Shown here: positions 30,448 through 40,761 of the stretch, piece after piece
Numbering within the stretch: the stretch's first letter is position 1
Layout: every line of letters begins with the position of its first letter
Translations under genes and position numbers: made by a program
NCBI GenBank assembly: GCA_013151215.1
Contig: JAADIS010000051.1
Location: 12,462-76,461, forward strand
Direction of reading: 5' to 3'
Length of the DNA stretch: 64,000 nucleotides
From: Chlorobiota bacterium
GTDB lineage: Bacteria > Bacteroidota > Bacteroidia > Bacteroidales > F082
The notes under the pieces: model-generated
What the model saw: the letters and a program-made list of their open reading frames with translations, nothing else
What the model was told of the DNA's origin: nothing
The model's database searches: none

Positions 30448-31782
30448 CTAAAAATCATAATAAATACCGAATCTAAAGCCCATGGTATAAGGTTTAATCA
30501 TAGGATTTGAATTCTCATTCTTATAAATAGAGTTTAAATATTTACTAAACTCCGGCTGCAACGAGAGCGTCAACGAATTAACGATATTATAATTGAAGCG
30601 CAGGCCAAGTTGCCATTGCAGGTTCATGTCGGTCCTTGTGGGAGTTGCGTCCTCTATTTGCAACAGTGTTGATTCAGGAAGGTCGAACTCCGCAACGGGG
30701 ATCTTGCTCTTTATCAGCTTGGAGAACACTATCCCGCTCTCAATTGACAAGCTCAGATTGTTTTTGTCCCATACTTTATATCCCAGTTTAACAGGTAGGT
30801 TTATATAATCGTAATAAAACAATGGCGATGTAGTGTTTACGTGCACCAGGCTGTCGTAAACAGTGGTTTTAGTGGTATTATAAATAATCTCCTCAGGGTT
30901 TTGAGGGTTAATCTCGAAGGACTCGACCTTATTATAAAAGCCTATGCTGTCATTGGTCCTATAGGTATAATTATAAACCCCTCTTTCTTTGGTTTTTTGA
31001 TATCCGATACCGCTTTGAACATAAAAATCATTGAACACAAAACCAAAATCAGCATTAACCGAAAAGGTAAACTGATCACGGGTATTGGGATAGTACATCA
31101 TAGCCGCTTTGGATGACAAACCGGAAAACAGATGAAGTTTTTTTCTTTGCTTCAAGTATTCGCTAACATCAATTGGTTTATCTATCGGCTCAAGCTTAAG
31201 CTTTGAGATATCGAATATGCTCCTTGAGCTTAATTTAAGGATATCAGGTTCTGCTTGCATGGCATGTTCGCCGGATAGGGTAAAGGATTCAACATATCCG
31301 GCATCCTCATTCTCAAATACAGCCTCATCGGTAGGCTTTTTAACTGTCTCAAAAATGGGATCCTTACCCAATGTTCTTGTTACAGCATCAGTTTCAACAC
31401 TAACAGTAGTGTTTTTATTAGCACCTCCAGTTACACCGACTTCCGGGCCATCATTTAGGGCATTTTGTTCTTCATTTTGATTATTTATTGCATTTGCCTG
31501 ATCATCAATTGCCTTACTTACAGCAACTTCTTCCCTGTCGATGGTTTTGTTGTTAATCCCTGATGAAAACGGGCTTGACATTAAATACCAGATAGCAGAA
31601 CCTAAAACCAACAACAGCAACAATACTACGGCATAGCGGTAATAAACTTTAAACTCAGACTTGTTGGCAGCCTCGGCAAAAACGCCTTTGTTCACTTCTT
31701 CCCAGATGCTGTCGGGCAGTTCAGGTTTGAAACCTGCGGCTGCCTCCTCAAAAACCTCATCAATATTTTTATACTCTTTCAT
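30448..31782 (-). CDS. Outer membrane beta-barrel (porin-family-like) protein with N-terminal cytoplasmic/TM anti-sigma-like segment
   Basis: N-terminus MKEYKNIDEVFEEAAAGFKPELPDSIWEEVNKGV, then TM YAVVLLLLLVLGSAIWYLM, linker, and amphipathic beta-rich C-terminus ending FRFGIYYDF; directly downstream of an ECF sigma gene. Confidence 0.75.
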   Translation of the reverse strand: MKEYKNIDEVFEEAAAGFKPELPDSIWEEVNKGVFAEAANKSEFKVYYRYAVVLLLLLVLGSAIWYLMSSPFSSGINNKTIDREEVAVSKAIDDQANAINNQNEEQNALNDGPEVGVTGGANKNTTVSVETDAVTRTLGKDPIFETVKKPTDEAVFENEDAGYVESFTLSGEHAMQAEPDILKLSSRSIFDISKLKLEPIDKPIDVSEYLKQRKKLHLFSGLSSKAAMMYYPNTRDQFTFSVNADFGFVFNDFYVQSGIGYQKTKERGVYNYTYRTNDSIGFYNKVESFEINPQNPEEIIYNTTKTTVYDSLVHVNTTSPLFYYDYINLPVKLGYKVWDKNNLSLSIESGIVFSKLIKSKIPVAEFDLPESTLLQIEDATPTRTDMNLQWQLGLRFNYNIVNSLTLSLQPEFSKYLNSIYKNENSNPMIKPYTMGFRFGIYYDF

Positions 31783-31786
31783 AATA

Positions 31787-32356
31787 TTATATTATGTTGT
31801 GCAATGCACCGTATTTCTCCGTTAACAAACCCTTCAACATCCTCCTTGCCTTCATGAGCTGCGATTTGGACGTATTGTCGGATATTCCCAGATCATCCGC
31901 GATTTCCTTATGTGTCAAGCCATCAAGAACATACATATTAAAAACCATTCTATATCCATCGGGTAATTTTTGAACCAATTTTAAAATCTCCTCATGCGAG
32001 ACGGTCTTCTCGACAAATATGTTTTCCGCACTATTCTTTGCGTCCATCGTATCGTGCTTCCTGTCGTCATATTCAACATTAAACGAATATTTAAGATTGG
32101 CTTTGTAATAGTTCAAGGCCGTATTCACCATTATTCTCCGCAACCAGCCCTCAAAAGAGCCTGTACCTTTAAAATCCTTGATTTTTTTAAAAACTTTAAT
32201 AAAACCTTCCTGTAAGATATCCTTTGCATCATCCATGTTTTTACTATATCGAAAACACACGGCAAGCATAGGCGAGGCGTACAAATCATACAACTCCTTA
32301 AACTCCTTTTGCCTACCGGCCTTACACCCATCTATTATCCGGTTGATTGGAATCAT
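31787..32356 (-). CDS. ECF-type RNA polymerase sigma-70 factor
   Basis: LYASPMLAVCFRYSKNMDDAKDILQEGFIKVFKKI (region 2), GSFEGWLRRIMVNTALNYYK, LPDGYRMVFNMYVLDGLTHKEIADDLGISDNTSKSQLMKARRML (region 4). Confidence 0.95.
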   Translation of the reverse strand: MIPINRIIDGCKAGRQKEFKELYDLYASPMLAVCFRYSKNMDDAKDILQEGFIKVFKKIKDFKGTGSFEGWLRRIMVNTALNYYKANLKYSFNVEYDDRKHDTMDAKNSAENIFVEKTVSHEEILKLVQKLPDGYRMVFNMYVLDGLTHKEIADDLGISDNTSKSQLMKARRMLKGLLTEKYGALHNII

Positions 32357-32513
32357 AAAGACCTTTCTTGTTTATTTTGACAGCAGTTAATAGGCGTGGT
32401 TGCCTGAACAAGGATATTTCTGGATTTATTGATAAAAAAATTAGTATTTTTGTACAAGTTGGAAATATTTTATTCTTAATTGATTTTCTTGGTAAAAATA
32501 CATAAATATCGAT

Positions 32514-34046
32514 ATGGCTGAGTTCCCTAAAATAAGCGATGGTTTAAAAAGTTTGTTTGATAATTTGAGACGTCCGTCGATATTGATTTACAGAGGTGTA
32601 ATAATTGAGTACCGCGAACATATCATCAACTTTCTGGACTTAGGGCCAAGGAGTTTAAAAGGAATTCCTTTTTCCAATATCTTCAGCAACAATATCGAAA
32701 GCGGGATCAATGACGAACAGTTCAAAACCCTGCTTGAAGGAGAAACAAAACCGACGGGAACAACATCAGTGTTACTGGATTATACGAATGTTTCAGGCGA
32801 GCAATCGAACATTACTGCCGAGTTGGTCAATTTCATAGAGGGCGGGAAGCAATTTTTGCTTTTCCTTTTCTTTAAAGGAAATGATATAGACAAGCTAACC
32901 ATTGAAAATGAAGAGCTTAAGAGGCAGAATATACTTAAAACGGCATTTGTTGCCAATATGTCGCATGAAATCAGGACGCCCTTAAACTCGATTATCGGTT
33001 TCTCGGAACTTCTTCTTGAAGACGATAACACAGAAGAAGATGATATACTTTATCGCAGAATGATAAGCTCCTCAGGCAAATCGCTTATGCAGTTGATCGA
33101 GGACATTATTGACATATCGAAAATAGAATCCGGGCAATTAAAAATAACGAAGGCAAGCTTCGAGCTTAACACATTTATGGACGAAGTGCTGTTGGGCTTC
33201 AAGCAAGAAAAGCAAGCAAGGGAATTGTTCAACATAAACATAGAGCTATCCAAAGCATCCCCTGATAGGGACCTATACATACACACAGACCAGGTAAGGT
33301 TGCGGCAGGTATTGAACAACCTACTTACCAACTCCATGAAGTTTACCGATACCGGTTATATAAAATTCGGATATCGTTTCGGCGGCAACGAGGAGCTGCA
33401 GTTCTTCGTCCAGGATAGTGGGACCGGCATAGAAACAAAGGCTAGCAAGCTTATCTTCGATAGGTTCTCGCAGGATAAAACTACACTTCAAAGAAACGAA
33501 AAAGGCAGCGGGCTAGGGTTGGCAATAAGTAAATCGATAATTAACTTGCTGAACGGCGAAATCTGGCTCGACACACATTCGGGTTATGGCACTACTTTTT
33601 ATTTCACTATTCCCATTGATGACGAACGCAAATCCGGGGAGGGCCATAGATATTTCAACAAGATTGAGATACCGGATTATAAAAACCTAAAAATCCTCAT
33701 AGTTGACGATGTTGACCAGAACGTCTTTTTCTTTAAATCGATGTTTAAACCAACTAATGCTCAGGTAGTTATCGCAAGCACAGGGGAAGATGCAATTTCT
33801 GAGTGCAGCAAGGACGACAGTATCTCACTGGTTTTAATGGATATAATGATGCCAAGCCTTGACGGCTACGAAACTACGAGAAGGTTAAAAGAGCTAAAGC
33901 CTGGGCTCCCGATAGTAATGCAGACGGCTTTTTTCTCGAGAAGTGCCGCTGAGAAGAGTTTTGAGGCGGGAGCCGACGAATTTATTGCCAAGCCGATAAA
34001 CATACAAGAGCTTTTCAAGCTAATAAACAAACATGTCAAATTATAG
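32514..34046 (+). CDS. Hybrid sensor histidine kinase (PAS-like, HisKA, HATPase, REC)
   Basis: [24 protein letters not shown]-box, GSGLGLAISKSI, and REC with LVLMDIMMPSLDGYE. Confidence 0.93.
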   Translation: MAEFPKISDGLKSLFDNLRRPSILIYRGVIIEYREHIINFLDLGPRSLKGIPFSNIFSNNIESGINDEQFKTLLEGETKPTGTTSVLLDYTNVSGEQSNITAELVNFIEGGKQFLLFLFFKGNDIDKLTIENEELKRQNILKTAFVANMSHEIRTPLNSIIGFSELLLEDDNTEEDDILYRRMISSSGKSLMQLIEDIIDISKIESGQLKITKASFELNTFMDEVLLGFKQEKQARELFNINIELSKASPDRDLYIHTDQVRLRQVLNNLLTNSMKFTDTGYIKFGYRFGGNEELQFFVQDSGTGIETKASKLIFDRFSQDKTTLQRNEKGSGLGLAISKSIINLLNGEIWLDTHSGYGTTFYFTIPIDDERKSGEGHRYFNKIEIPDYKNLKILIVDDVDQNVFFFKSMFKPTNAQVVIASTGEDAISECSKDDSISLVLMDIMMPSLDGYETTRRLKELKPGLPIVMQTAFFSRSAAEKSFEAGADEFIAKPINIQELFKLINKHVKL

Positions 34047-34049
34047 AAC

Positions 34050-35978
34050 TTGGTAAATGAAGCCTTAAAAATACTAATTAAATACTGGGGGTATTCATCT
34101 TTTCGCCCCATGCAGGAAGATATAATATCATCCATCCTAAAAGGCAAGGATACGCTTGCGCTACTTCCGACCGGAGGGGGCAAATCAATATCTTTCCAGG
34201 TTCCGGCATTAATTAAAGATGGCATTTGCATAGTTGTCAGCCCACTTATAGCCCTTATGAAAGACCAGGTACAGAACTTACGGCGCCGGGGAATCAAAGC
34301 AGGGGCCATATATTCGGGCATGAGCCGCGACGAGATAGAGTCGGTTTATAATAATTGTGTGCACGAAAAATTCAAATTTTTGTATATTTCGCCGGAAAGG
34401 CTTGAATCAGAGCCGTTTCGACACTTAATCAGCATACTGAAGGTAAATATCCTAAGCATAGACGAAGCCCACTGCATCTCTCAATGGGGCTACGATTTCA
34501 GGCCGCCATATCTTAGGATTGCCGAAATAAGAAGCCTTATCCCCGAGGTTCCGGTACTGGCCCTTACTGCCACTGCGACACCTGAGGTCGTCGAGGATAT
34601 CATGGACAAGCTGAAGTTCAAAGGCCCGCATGTCTTAAAGGCAGGATTTCTTCGCAAGAATATTTCGTACAGTATTTATAAAGAAGCAGACAAGACTTAT
34701 AAATTGCTGGAAGTGTTGAAAAAAACCAAAGGCAGCAGCATTGTTTATGTCAGAAGCCGCAGAAAATGCAGGGAATTATCAGAGATCATCAATAAAAACA
34801 ACATCAGCTCAACCTTTTATCATGCGGGATTAAACGCAAGGGAAAGGACGAAGCGGCAGGAAGAATGGACATTAAACCACCTGTCGAATATTGTTGCCAC
34901 CAATGCTTTCGGAATGGGAATCGACAAAGCCGACGTCAGGCTAGTAGTCCATTACGACCTGCCGGACAGCATAGAATCATATTTTCAGGAAGCGGGGAGG
35001 GCCGGAAGGGACGGAAAAACAGCAGGCGGCCTGGTCCTGTTCAACAATGAGGACATCCACAATTCGATAAATAGGCTAAAGAGCTCATTCCCGGAGATCT
35101 CCTATATCAAAAAAGTTTATAACGCCCTGGGGAATTATTTTCAGATCCCCGAAGGTAGCGGGAAGGATATAGGTTTTGATTTTAACATAGCCGAATTCTG
35201 CAAGAACTACAACATCAAAATAATAGAGACATATTCGGCGATAAAAATACTTGAGCGCGAGGGTTTTATATATTATATCGAATCCTCGGGACAATACTCG
35301 AGAATTATGATCGTGCTAAACAAAAGTGATTTATATAGATTTCAGGTTGAGAACAAGGGCTCCGACAGGATAATAAAGGAGATGCTCCGCTCCTATTCGG
35401 GAGTTTTTACCGAATTCGTAAATATCAACGAGAACTTAATTGCCAGGCGCACCGAAATGAGCAGGGAGCAAGTAGTGAAAAAGCTTTCATATCTGCATAA
35501 CTTAAAAGTCCTTAAATACATACCTGTCAAATATTCGCCTCAAATAGTTCTAACGAGCGAGAGGCTTGGCTTGAAAAATATCGAGTTCGAGCAGGACAAC
35601 TACAAAAACCTTAAAACCTCGGCTGAAAAAAGGCTGCAGTCGTTATTGAACTTCCTCTCGAACTCATTACAATGCAGGAGTCAGCAATTATTGGCATACT
35701 TCGGGGAAGAAAAATCGCAGCGCTGCGGGCTTTGCGATGTTTGCCGCGGCAAATCGAGGTCTAAGCTTAACGATATCGAGTTCGAAACCATAAGCAAATT
35801 CCTCGAGCAAGAATTAACCCAAACCGACATGCATTTATATGAGCTAATAGCCCGATGCACCAAGTTTGACGAAGATCAGCTTATAGCCACTATACAGTGG
35901 CTCCTTGACAACGGCAAGATTATAAGGGCAATCGACGAAAAGCTCCATTGGAACAATCAACTTGACATAGGGTTCTAA
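34050..35978 (+). CDS. recQ: ATP-dependent DNA helicase, RecQ family
   Basis: ALLPTGGGKSISFQVPAL, DEAHCISQWGYDFRP, ATNAFGMGIDKADVRLVVHYDLPDSIESYFQEAGRAGRDG, zinc-binding CGLCDVC. Confidence 0.92.
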   Translation: MVNEALKILIKYWGYSSFRPMQEDIISSILKGKDTLALLPTGGGKSISFQVPALIKDGICIVVSPLIALMKDQVQNLRRRGIKAGAIYSGMSRDEIESVYNNCVHEKFKFLYISPERLESEPFRHLISILKVNILSIDEAHCISQWGYDFRPPYLRIAEIRSLIPEVPVLALTATATPEVVEDIMDKLKFKGPHVLKAGFLRKNISYSIYKEADKTYKLLEVLKKTKGSSIVYVRSRRKCRELSEIINKNNISSTFYHAGLNARERTKRQEEWTLNHLSNIVATNAFGMGIDKADVRLVVHYDLPDSIESYFQEAGRAGRDGKTAGGLVLFNNEDIHNSINRLKSSFPEISYIKKVYNALGNYFQIPEGSGKDIGFDFNIAEFCKNYNIKIIETYSAIKILEREGFIYYIESSGQYSRIMIVLNKSDLYRFQVENKGSDRIIKEMLRSYSGVFTEFVNINENLIARRTEMSREQVVKKLSYLHNLKVLKYIPVKYSPQIVLTSERLGLKNIEFEQDNYKNLKTSAEKRLQSLLNFLSNSLQCRSQQLLAYFGEEKSQRCGLCDVCRGKSRSKLNDIEFETISKFLEQELTQTDMHLYELIARCTKFDEDQLIATIQWLLDNGKIIRAIDEKLHWNNQLDIGF

Positions 35979-36023
35979 AAAAAAGAGATTGATTTTTTAG
36001 TAAGTTTGCAAAAAAGAGATCTC

Positions 36024-36746
36024 ATGAAAAAAATATTGATCATAATATTTGTGTTAAGCAACTTTAGCATAATTGCCCAAACAAGCCGACAATATGTGGG
36101 CATTTCAGTCGGGCCGTCTTTTCCTCTCGGCGATTTTTCCAAATCGGACTTATCTGACAGCACATCCGGCTTTGCAAAAACAGGGATTAACCTAAAGGTA
36201 ATATACTCATATAAGTTATCCCACAATTTTGGTCTGCAGTTGCATTTCGTTTTCAATGCGAACAATATCGACAACGAGGCATTGAAAAATGAAGCAGCTG
36301 CCAGCAAGAGTGATTATTCGTTCAGCGTAGAGAGCAACCGTCCGTGGAATTCCGGGGGAATATATTTATCACCCTTTTTGAGACTACCCATCTCTGAAAG
36401 ATTTACATGGGAAATAAAGGGAAACATCGGCCTTTCCTCGGCCCATTCACCACAATTTATTGTCAGGGGGACAAATACCGAAAGCTCTGAAAAAACCGAA
36501 TATTTCAGGGAAGTTGCAAAAGCCTTTGGTTTGGGTTTCGGTACTGGGACCAGCTTTATGTACAAGCTCAACAAATATGTCCTCACCCTTGACCTCGACT
36601 ATTATTATTCCAACATACATTTTAAAGAAATAACCGGCTGGGGATGGACTTCGGAAGACAACCCCAGCGGTACTCCTTATAATTATGCTGCTGACCGAAA
36701 AATAAGCAGTGCTGCCATAAGTATCGGACTAGCATATTTTTTATGA
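36024..36746 (+). CDS. Outer membrane beta-barrel protein (porin family)
   Basis: Signal peptide MKKILIIIFVLSNFSIIAQ; VGISVGPSFPLGDFSKSD; ends SIGLAYFL. Confidence 0.75.
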   Translation: MKKILIIIFVLSNFSIIAQTSRQYVGISVGPSFPLGDFSKSDLSDSTSGFAKTGINLKVIYSYKLSHNFGLQLHFVFNANNIDNEALKNEAAASKSDYSFSVESNRPWNSGGIYLSPFLRLPISERFTWEIKGNIGLSSAHSPQFIVRGTNTESSEKTEYFREVAKAFGLGFGTGTSFMYKLNKYVLTLDLDYYYSNIHFKEITGWGWTSEDNPSGTPYNYAADRKISSAAISIGLAYFL

Positions 36747-36767
36747 CACACCCATCGCCTGCTTTTT

Positions 36768-37343
36768 ATGAAACTGCATTTATCCTACTATAAGAGCGAT
36801 GACGTAGTTGGCCTGGCCAAGGATTTGATCGGGAAAGAGCTATTCACCAATATCAATGGCATTATTACTTCCGGAATAATATCGGAGACGGAAGCCTATG
36901 CAGGCGCAACCGACAAAGCATCACATGCCTACGGTGGTCGCAGGACAAAAAGAACGGAGACAATGTATAAGCCCGGGGGCAGGACTTATGTTTACTTATG
37001 TTACGGAATACATTATTTGCTCAACATAGTTACAGCCGGAAAAGACCAAGCCGATGCCGTTTTGATAAGGGGTATTATTCCAAGAACGGGAATTGAGGCA
37101 ATGTATGCGCGAAGCAAAAAGCATAAACTGAAAGGTCTTTCGGACGGCCCTGCCAAAGTTTGTAAAGTTTTGGGCGTAAACATAAGTCACAACGACCTGA
37201 TGTTGGATTCGAATCGTGTTTGGATCGAGGACAATAATTTTGATGCTGCGGAATACACTATAAGCATAAGCAGGCGTATCGGGATAGATTACGCTGGTGA
37301 GGATGCTAAGCTGCCATACAGGTTTCTACTTAGGGTCTGCTGA
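36768..37343 (+). CDS. DNA-3-methyladenine glycosylase (AAG/MPG family)
   Basis: LAKDLIGKELFTNINGIITSGIISETEAYAGATDKASHAYGGRRTKRTETMYKPGGRTYVYLCYGIHYLLNIVT. Confidence 0.95.
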   Translation: MKLHLSYYKSDDVVGLAKDLIGKELFTNINGIITSGIISETEAYAGATDKASHAYGGRRTKRTETMYKPGGRTYVYLCYGIHYLLNIVTAGKDQADAVLIRGIIPRTGIEAMYARSKKHKLKGLSDGPAKVCKVLGVNISHNDLMLDSNRVWIEDNNFDAAEYTISISRRIGIDYAGEDAKLPYRFLLRVC

Positions 37344-37460
37344 AACCGCCTAACAACGTGAGGTATATATTGTTACACGATTTTTGTTAATTAGGGATGC
37401 GAAATATTTTCAAGTATTTTGTCATTTTTTATGAATTAATCAGCTTAGGGCTAAGGGATA

Positions 37461-37497
37461 AAAAAACCCCGACGGTAAACCGTCGGGGCTTTTTTTA
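37461..37497. terminator. Bidirectional intrinsic terminator
   Basis: aaaaaa-CCCCGACGG-taaa-CCGTCGGGG-cttttttt, perfect 9-bp stem between convergent genes. Confidence 0.9.
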
Positions 37498-37508
37498 GTG
37501 TAAGGCAT

Positions 37509-37781
37509 TTATTTTATGATTTTCGATAAATCAGCACCCGCCTTAAACTTAACAACTTTCTTTGCCGGGATACTGATTTCTTTTCCGGTCTGAGGATTGC
37601 GGCCAATACGCGCTGCCCTTGTTGAAACCGAAAAAGAACCAAATCCTACCAATGCTACTCTATCGCCACCTTTAAGTGCACTTGAAGTTGCATCTACAAA
37701 AGCATCTAGTGCTTTTTTTGCGTCTGCCTTGCTCAAATTGGCACCGGCAGCCATAGCGTCTATTAATTCAGCTTTGTTCAT
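37509..37781 (-). CDS. HU family DNA-binding protein
   Basis: [28 protein letters not shown]...[37 protein letters not shown]. Confidence 0.97.
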   Translation of the reverse strand: MNKAELIDAMAAGANLSKADAKKALDAFVDATSSALKGGDRVALVGFGSFSVSTRAARIGRNPQTGKEISIPAKKVVKFKAGADLSKIIK

Positions 37782-37968
37782 TGTAATAAAAAATTTAATT
37801 AGTAATAAGTGTTTAACTCCAACAAATATAGTCCTTTAATTAAGAAATGCAAGTTAGCACCATCTAAAAGCCATAATATTGTTGATAAGTGCGCCCATTT
37901 GTTGATAACAATCGTTTTTTTTAGGTACAATTCTTATAAAATTACCATCAATAAAGGGATTCAGGGGG

Positions 37969-38943
37969 CTAAACAAGAGCGGCTTTATAGTTGCCGCCAA
38001 GGCGTATTCCCCTTAAAAAATCAGCTGTGGCCATGCGCTTTTTACCTGTCAGCTGAAGTTCTTCCACTTTTAGACAACCATTGTTGCAAGCTATTCTCAA
38101 AGTATCCTTATCATAAATCATGGAGCCCGGAATCAGTTTTTCATCACAGGCTTCTTTGGTTGTTTTGAACACTTTAATGTTTAGGGTGCTTCCTTTATCA
38201 TTTTCCAATACCGTAAATGCTGCTGGGTACGGGCTTAGGCCCCTGATAAAATTAAATACGTTTTCACGTGTATCATCCCAGTTAATGCGGCAATCGTTTT
38301 TAAATATTTTGGGGGCGGGCTTTAATTTCCCGATATGGCTTATTTTATGATCCTGTGCAATTGTTGTGATCGTATCTTCCATTATCCCATTTACGGTCTC
38401 CAAAACTAATTCGCCGCCTATTTCCATCATCCTATCATGCAGGCTGCCTGCGTTGTCATCTTCGCGGATATCAATTTCAATTTGTTTGATAATCCTTCCC
38501 GTATCTATATCCTTATCCAGCAAAAAGGTTGTCAAGCCTGTTTTTGTCTCTCCATTTATAATAGCATGGTTTATTGGTGCCGCACCCCTATATTGTGGCA
38601 ACAGGGAGGCATGAAGATTGAAGGTTCCTTTCGGTGGCATGTCCCAAACTATCCGGGGCAACATCCTAAAAGCCACAACAATCTGAAGGTCGGCGCCCAA
38701 GGACTTCAATTCCGAAACAAAGGCAGTGTCTTTCAAGTTAACAGGCTGCATAATGTTCAGCTTGTTTTCAATCGCATATTGCTTAACCGCTGATACGCGC
38801 GTTTTCTTTCCACGCCCTGCCGGTTTGTCGGGTGAAGTTATTACACCAACAATATTAAAATTGTTCAGCACGAGTTTTCTGAGGCTTGCGACCGCAAAGT
38901 CGGGCGTGCCCATAAACACTATTCTAAATCCACTTTTAGTCAT
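37969..38943 (-). CDS. fmt: Methionyl-tRNA formyltransferase
   Basis: FRIVFMGTPDFAVASLRKL, GTFNLHASLLPQYRGAAPINHAIINGETKTGLTTFLLDKDIDTGRI; ATG at 38943 preferred (track 38952). Confidence 0.96.
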   Translation of the reverse strand: MTKSGFRIVFMGTPDFAVASLRKLVLNNFNIVGVITSPDKPAGRGKKTRVSAVKQYAIENKLNIMQPVNLKDTAFVSELKSLGADLQIVVAFRMLPRIVWDMPPKGTFNLHASLLPQYRGAAPINHAIINGETKTGLTTFLLDKDIDTGRIIKQIEIDIREDDNAGSLHDRMMEIGGELVLETVNGIMEDTITTIAQDHKISHIGKLKPAPKIFKNDCRINWDDTRENVFNFIRGLSPYPAAFTVLENDKGSTLNIKVFKTTKEACDEKLIPGSMIYDKDTLRIACNNGCLKVEELQLTGKKRMATADFLRGIRLGGNYKAALV

Positions 38944-38979
38944 GCCCATCACTAAAGTTTATCATTAACATTTGCAAAA

Positions 38980-39015
38980 ATAAAAAAAACCCGTCTTGCC
39001 TGAGGCGAGACGGGT
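38980..39015 (-). terminator. Intrinsic terminator downstream of the TPR membrane protein gene
   Basis: ACCCGTCTTGCC-tga-GGCGAGACGGGT 12-bp stem; minus-strand T tract (ttttttta). Confidence 0.85.
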
Positions 39016-39036
39016 CTCAATTATTTCAATTTCATT

Positions 39037-39732
39037 TTATTTCATCAAGCCTTTTGAACGGGCTATGTATTTGTCAATGTCGCGGGCTTCGTTCGATAGG
39101 GGGAATTCGGTTTTTATTTCGCTATAAACCTCAACGGCATCTGAATATTTCTTGTCGATTTCGTAAACATTGCCTGCCTTAAAAAGAAACAGCGGGGTTG
39201 TAAAATCATTTTTGTCGCGATGGGCAGCCTCCAGATAATAAGAAATAGCAGATGAAATATCCCCTTTTTCCATATATGCGTCACCTATTGCACCGGATGC
39301 CATGGAGGCGACAATATGGTCGTTGCTCTCAAAATTCTCGAGATAATCGATAGCTAAATCAAACTGGCCTTTTTTAAGATATGACAATCCGGCATAGTAG
39401 TTAGCAAGATTCCCTGCTTTTGTCAAGCTGTAATCTTCCGCTATTTGCACAAACCCTATGCTATTCCCATCGCCGTTCAGTGCTTTGTCGAGCGAATCGG
39501 CCTCAAAAAATTGTTGAGCCGGATACATTTGTTCTTGTGCCTCGGCATTTTGTGGTTCCAGGTAATATTTCTGGAACCCAAAATAAGCAAGGATAACAAC
39601 AACAATAATCCCAACTACGATGCTAATCGTATTTTGGTTTTCAACAATAAAGCTCTCCGTTTTGCTAAGGGATTCCTCAATTGTCTCTAGCCTTTGATCA
39701 ACTTTAATATCTTCCTGTTTTTTCTTAACCAT
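39037..39732 (-). CDS. Tetratricopeptide repeat membrane protein (YfgM/TPR_21-like)
   Basis: Cytoplasmic N-terminus, TM (ISIVVGIIVVVILAYFGF), TPR repeats (LANYYAGLSYLKKGQFDLAIDYLENF); start MVKKKQED at 39732 preferred. Confidence 0.8.
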   Translation of the reverse strand: MVKKKQEDIKVDQRLETIEESLSKTESFIVENQNTISIVVGIIVVVILAYFGFQKYYLEPQNAEAQEQMYPAQQFFEADSLDKALNGDGNSIGFVQIAEDYSLTKAGNLANYYAGLSYLKKGQFDLAIDYLENFESNDHIVASMASGAIGDAYMEKGDISSAISYYLEAAHRDKNDFTTPLFLFKAGNVYEIDKKYSDAVEVYSEIKTEFPLSNEARDIDKYIARSKGLMK

Positions 39733-39871
39733 TATACTGCAATTTTGAGCATGCAAAAATATATTTTTATTGTCAAATAAAAAAGGCTGTGCGATATTTT
39801 TTACTTTTGTAAAATACAAAAGAGATAATAATTTCTTATTTTATATTCATTTGGTTGTCAATTAGATATTT

Positions 39872-40741
39872 ATGAGGCTTTTTATACGGATTGGTTTATT
39901 TGTTTTTATTTGCTTTATGGGCATTAAAGTATATGCCGGATGGGTTATCTCGGAAGTCAGCGAAGATAATTATGGAAATAAGCAGCATCAAACAACATTT
40001 ATTCAAAACAGCCTAATTCGTTTTGAAACAGAATCATCGGTAGCAATAATTAATTTGAAGACTGCCGAGATCACACTGGTTTTCGGCTACAATAAGCTTT
40101 ATTGGCAAGGTACCATCGGCGAATTTAAAAAAAGCACTGTTGAGGTTTTCGAGCAAAAACTAAAAAACATAGTTGCTACGGCTGACCCCGAACAGAAAGA
40201 AATTGCCCGTGACCTGATAGCAAAAATCAAAAAGGATTATGAGGGGGGGAACACTGATACAACAACTAACTCATTTAAGATCAATATTATCTACAAAGAA
40301 AAAGAAGAATATATAGCCGGCTTTAAATCAAAAAAGTATGAGATATCGACTTCAGACTCATTGTTGGAAACAATATGGATCACGGATAGCATAAACCCAT
40401 ATAAAGATATTGATATAGAAAGCATGATTTCATTTACCAATCAAATGAATCCCTCCCAGGCAAAAAACTCAATTGAGGGATCAACCGAATACTTAAATCT
40501 CATCAAAAACGGTTTAGCCATGAAATCGAGCAAAAAAAGCCCTTATGGGGGAACCACCACCACTGTTGTCACCAGGGTTATTGAAACAAGGATAAACCCT
40601 GATATTTTCTTGCCCCCGGCAACATACCGGAAAGCCGGGCTGATGGAAATCATGCTCTTCAGCATGCGACCGGATAATTCACAAATCAACAAGCTCAAAG
40701 AAGACTTCAACAAGGCAAAGTCAAATCCGCTTTATGATTAA
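39872..40741 (+). CDS. DUF4412-like secreted protein
   Basis: Signal peptide; QTTFIQNSLIRFETESSVAIINLKTAEITLVFGYNKLYWQGTIGEF resembles DUF4412 proteins. Confidence 0.5.
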   Translation: MRLFIRIGLFVFICFMGIKVYAGWVISEVSEDNYGNKQHQTTFIQNSLIRFETESSVAIINLKTAEITLVFGYNKLYWQGTIGEFKKSTVEVFEQKLKNIVATADPEQKEIARDLIAKIKKDYEGGNTDTTTNSFKINIIYKEKEEYIAGFKSKKYEISTSDSLLETIWITDSINPYKDIDIESMISFTNQMNPSQAKNSIEGSTEYLNLIKNGLAMKSSKKSPYGGTTTTVVTRVIETRINPDIFLPPATYRKAGLMEIMLFSMRPDNSQINKLKEDFNKAKSNPLYD

Positions 40742-40761
40742 CAAACTTAAAATCAGTTATT

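Noticed and set aside
33866-34321. 151-aa minus-strand ORF spanning the kinase/recQ junction
   Set aside because: Overlaps two confident plus-strand genes with no support of its own.
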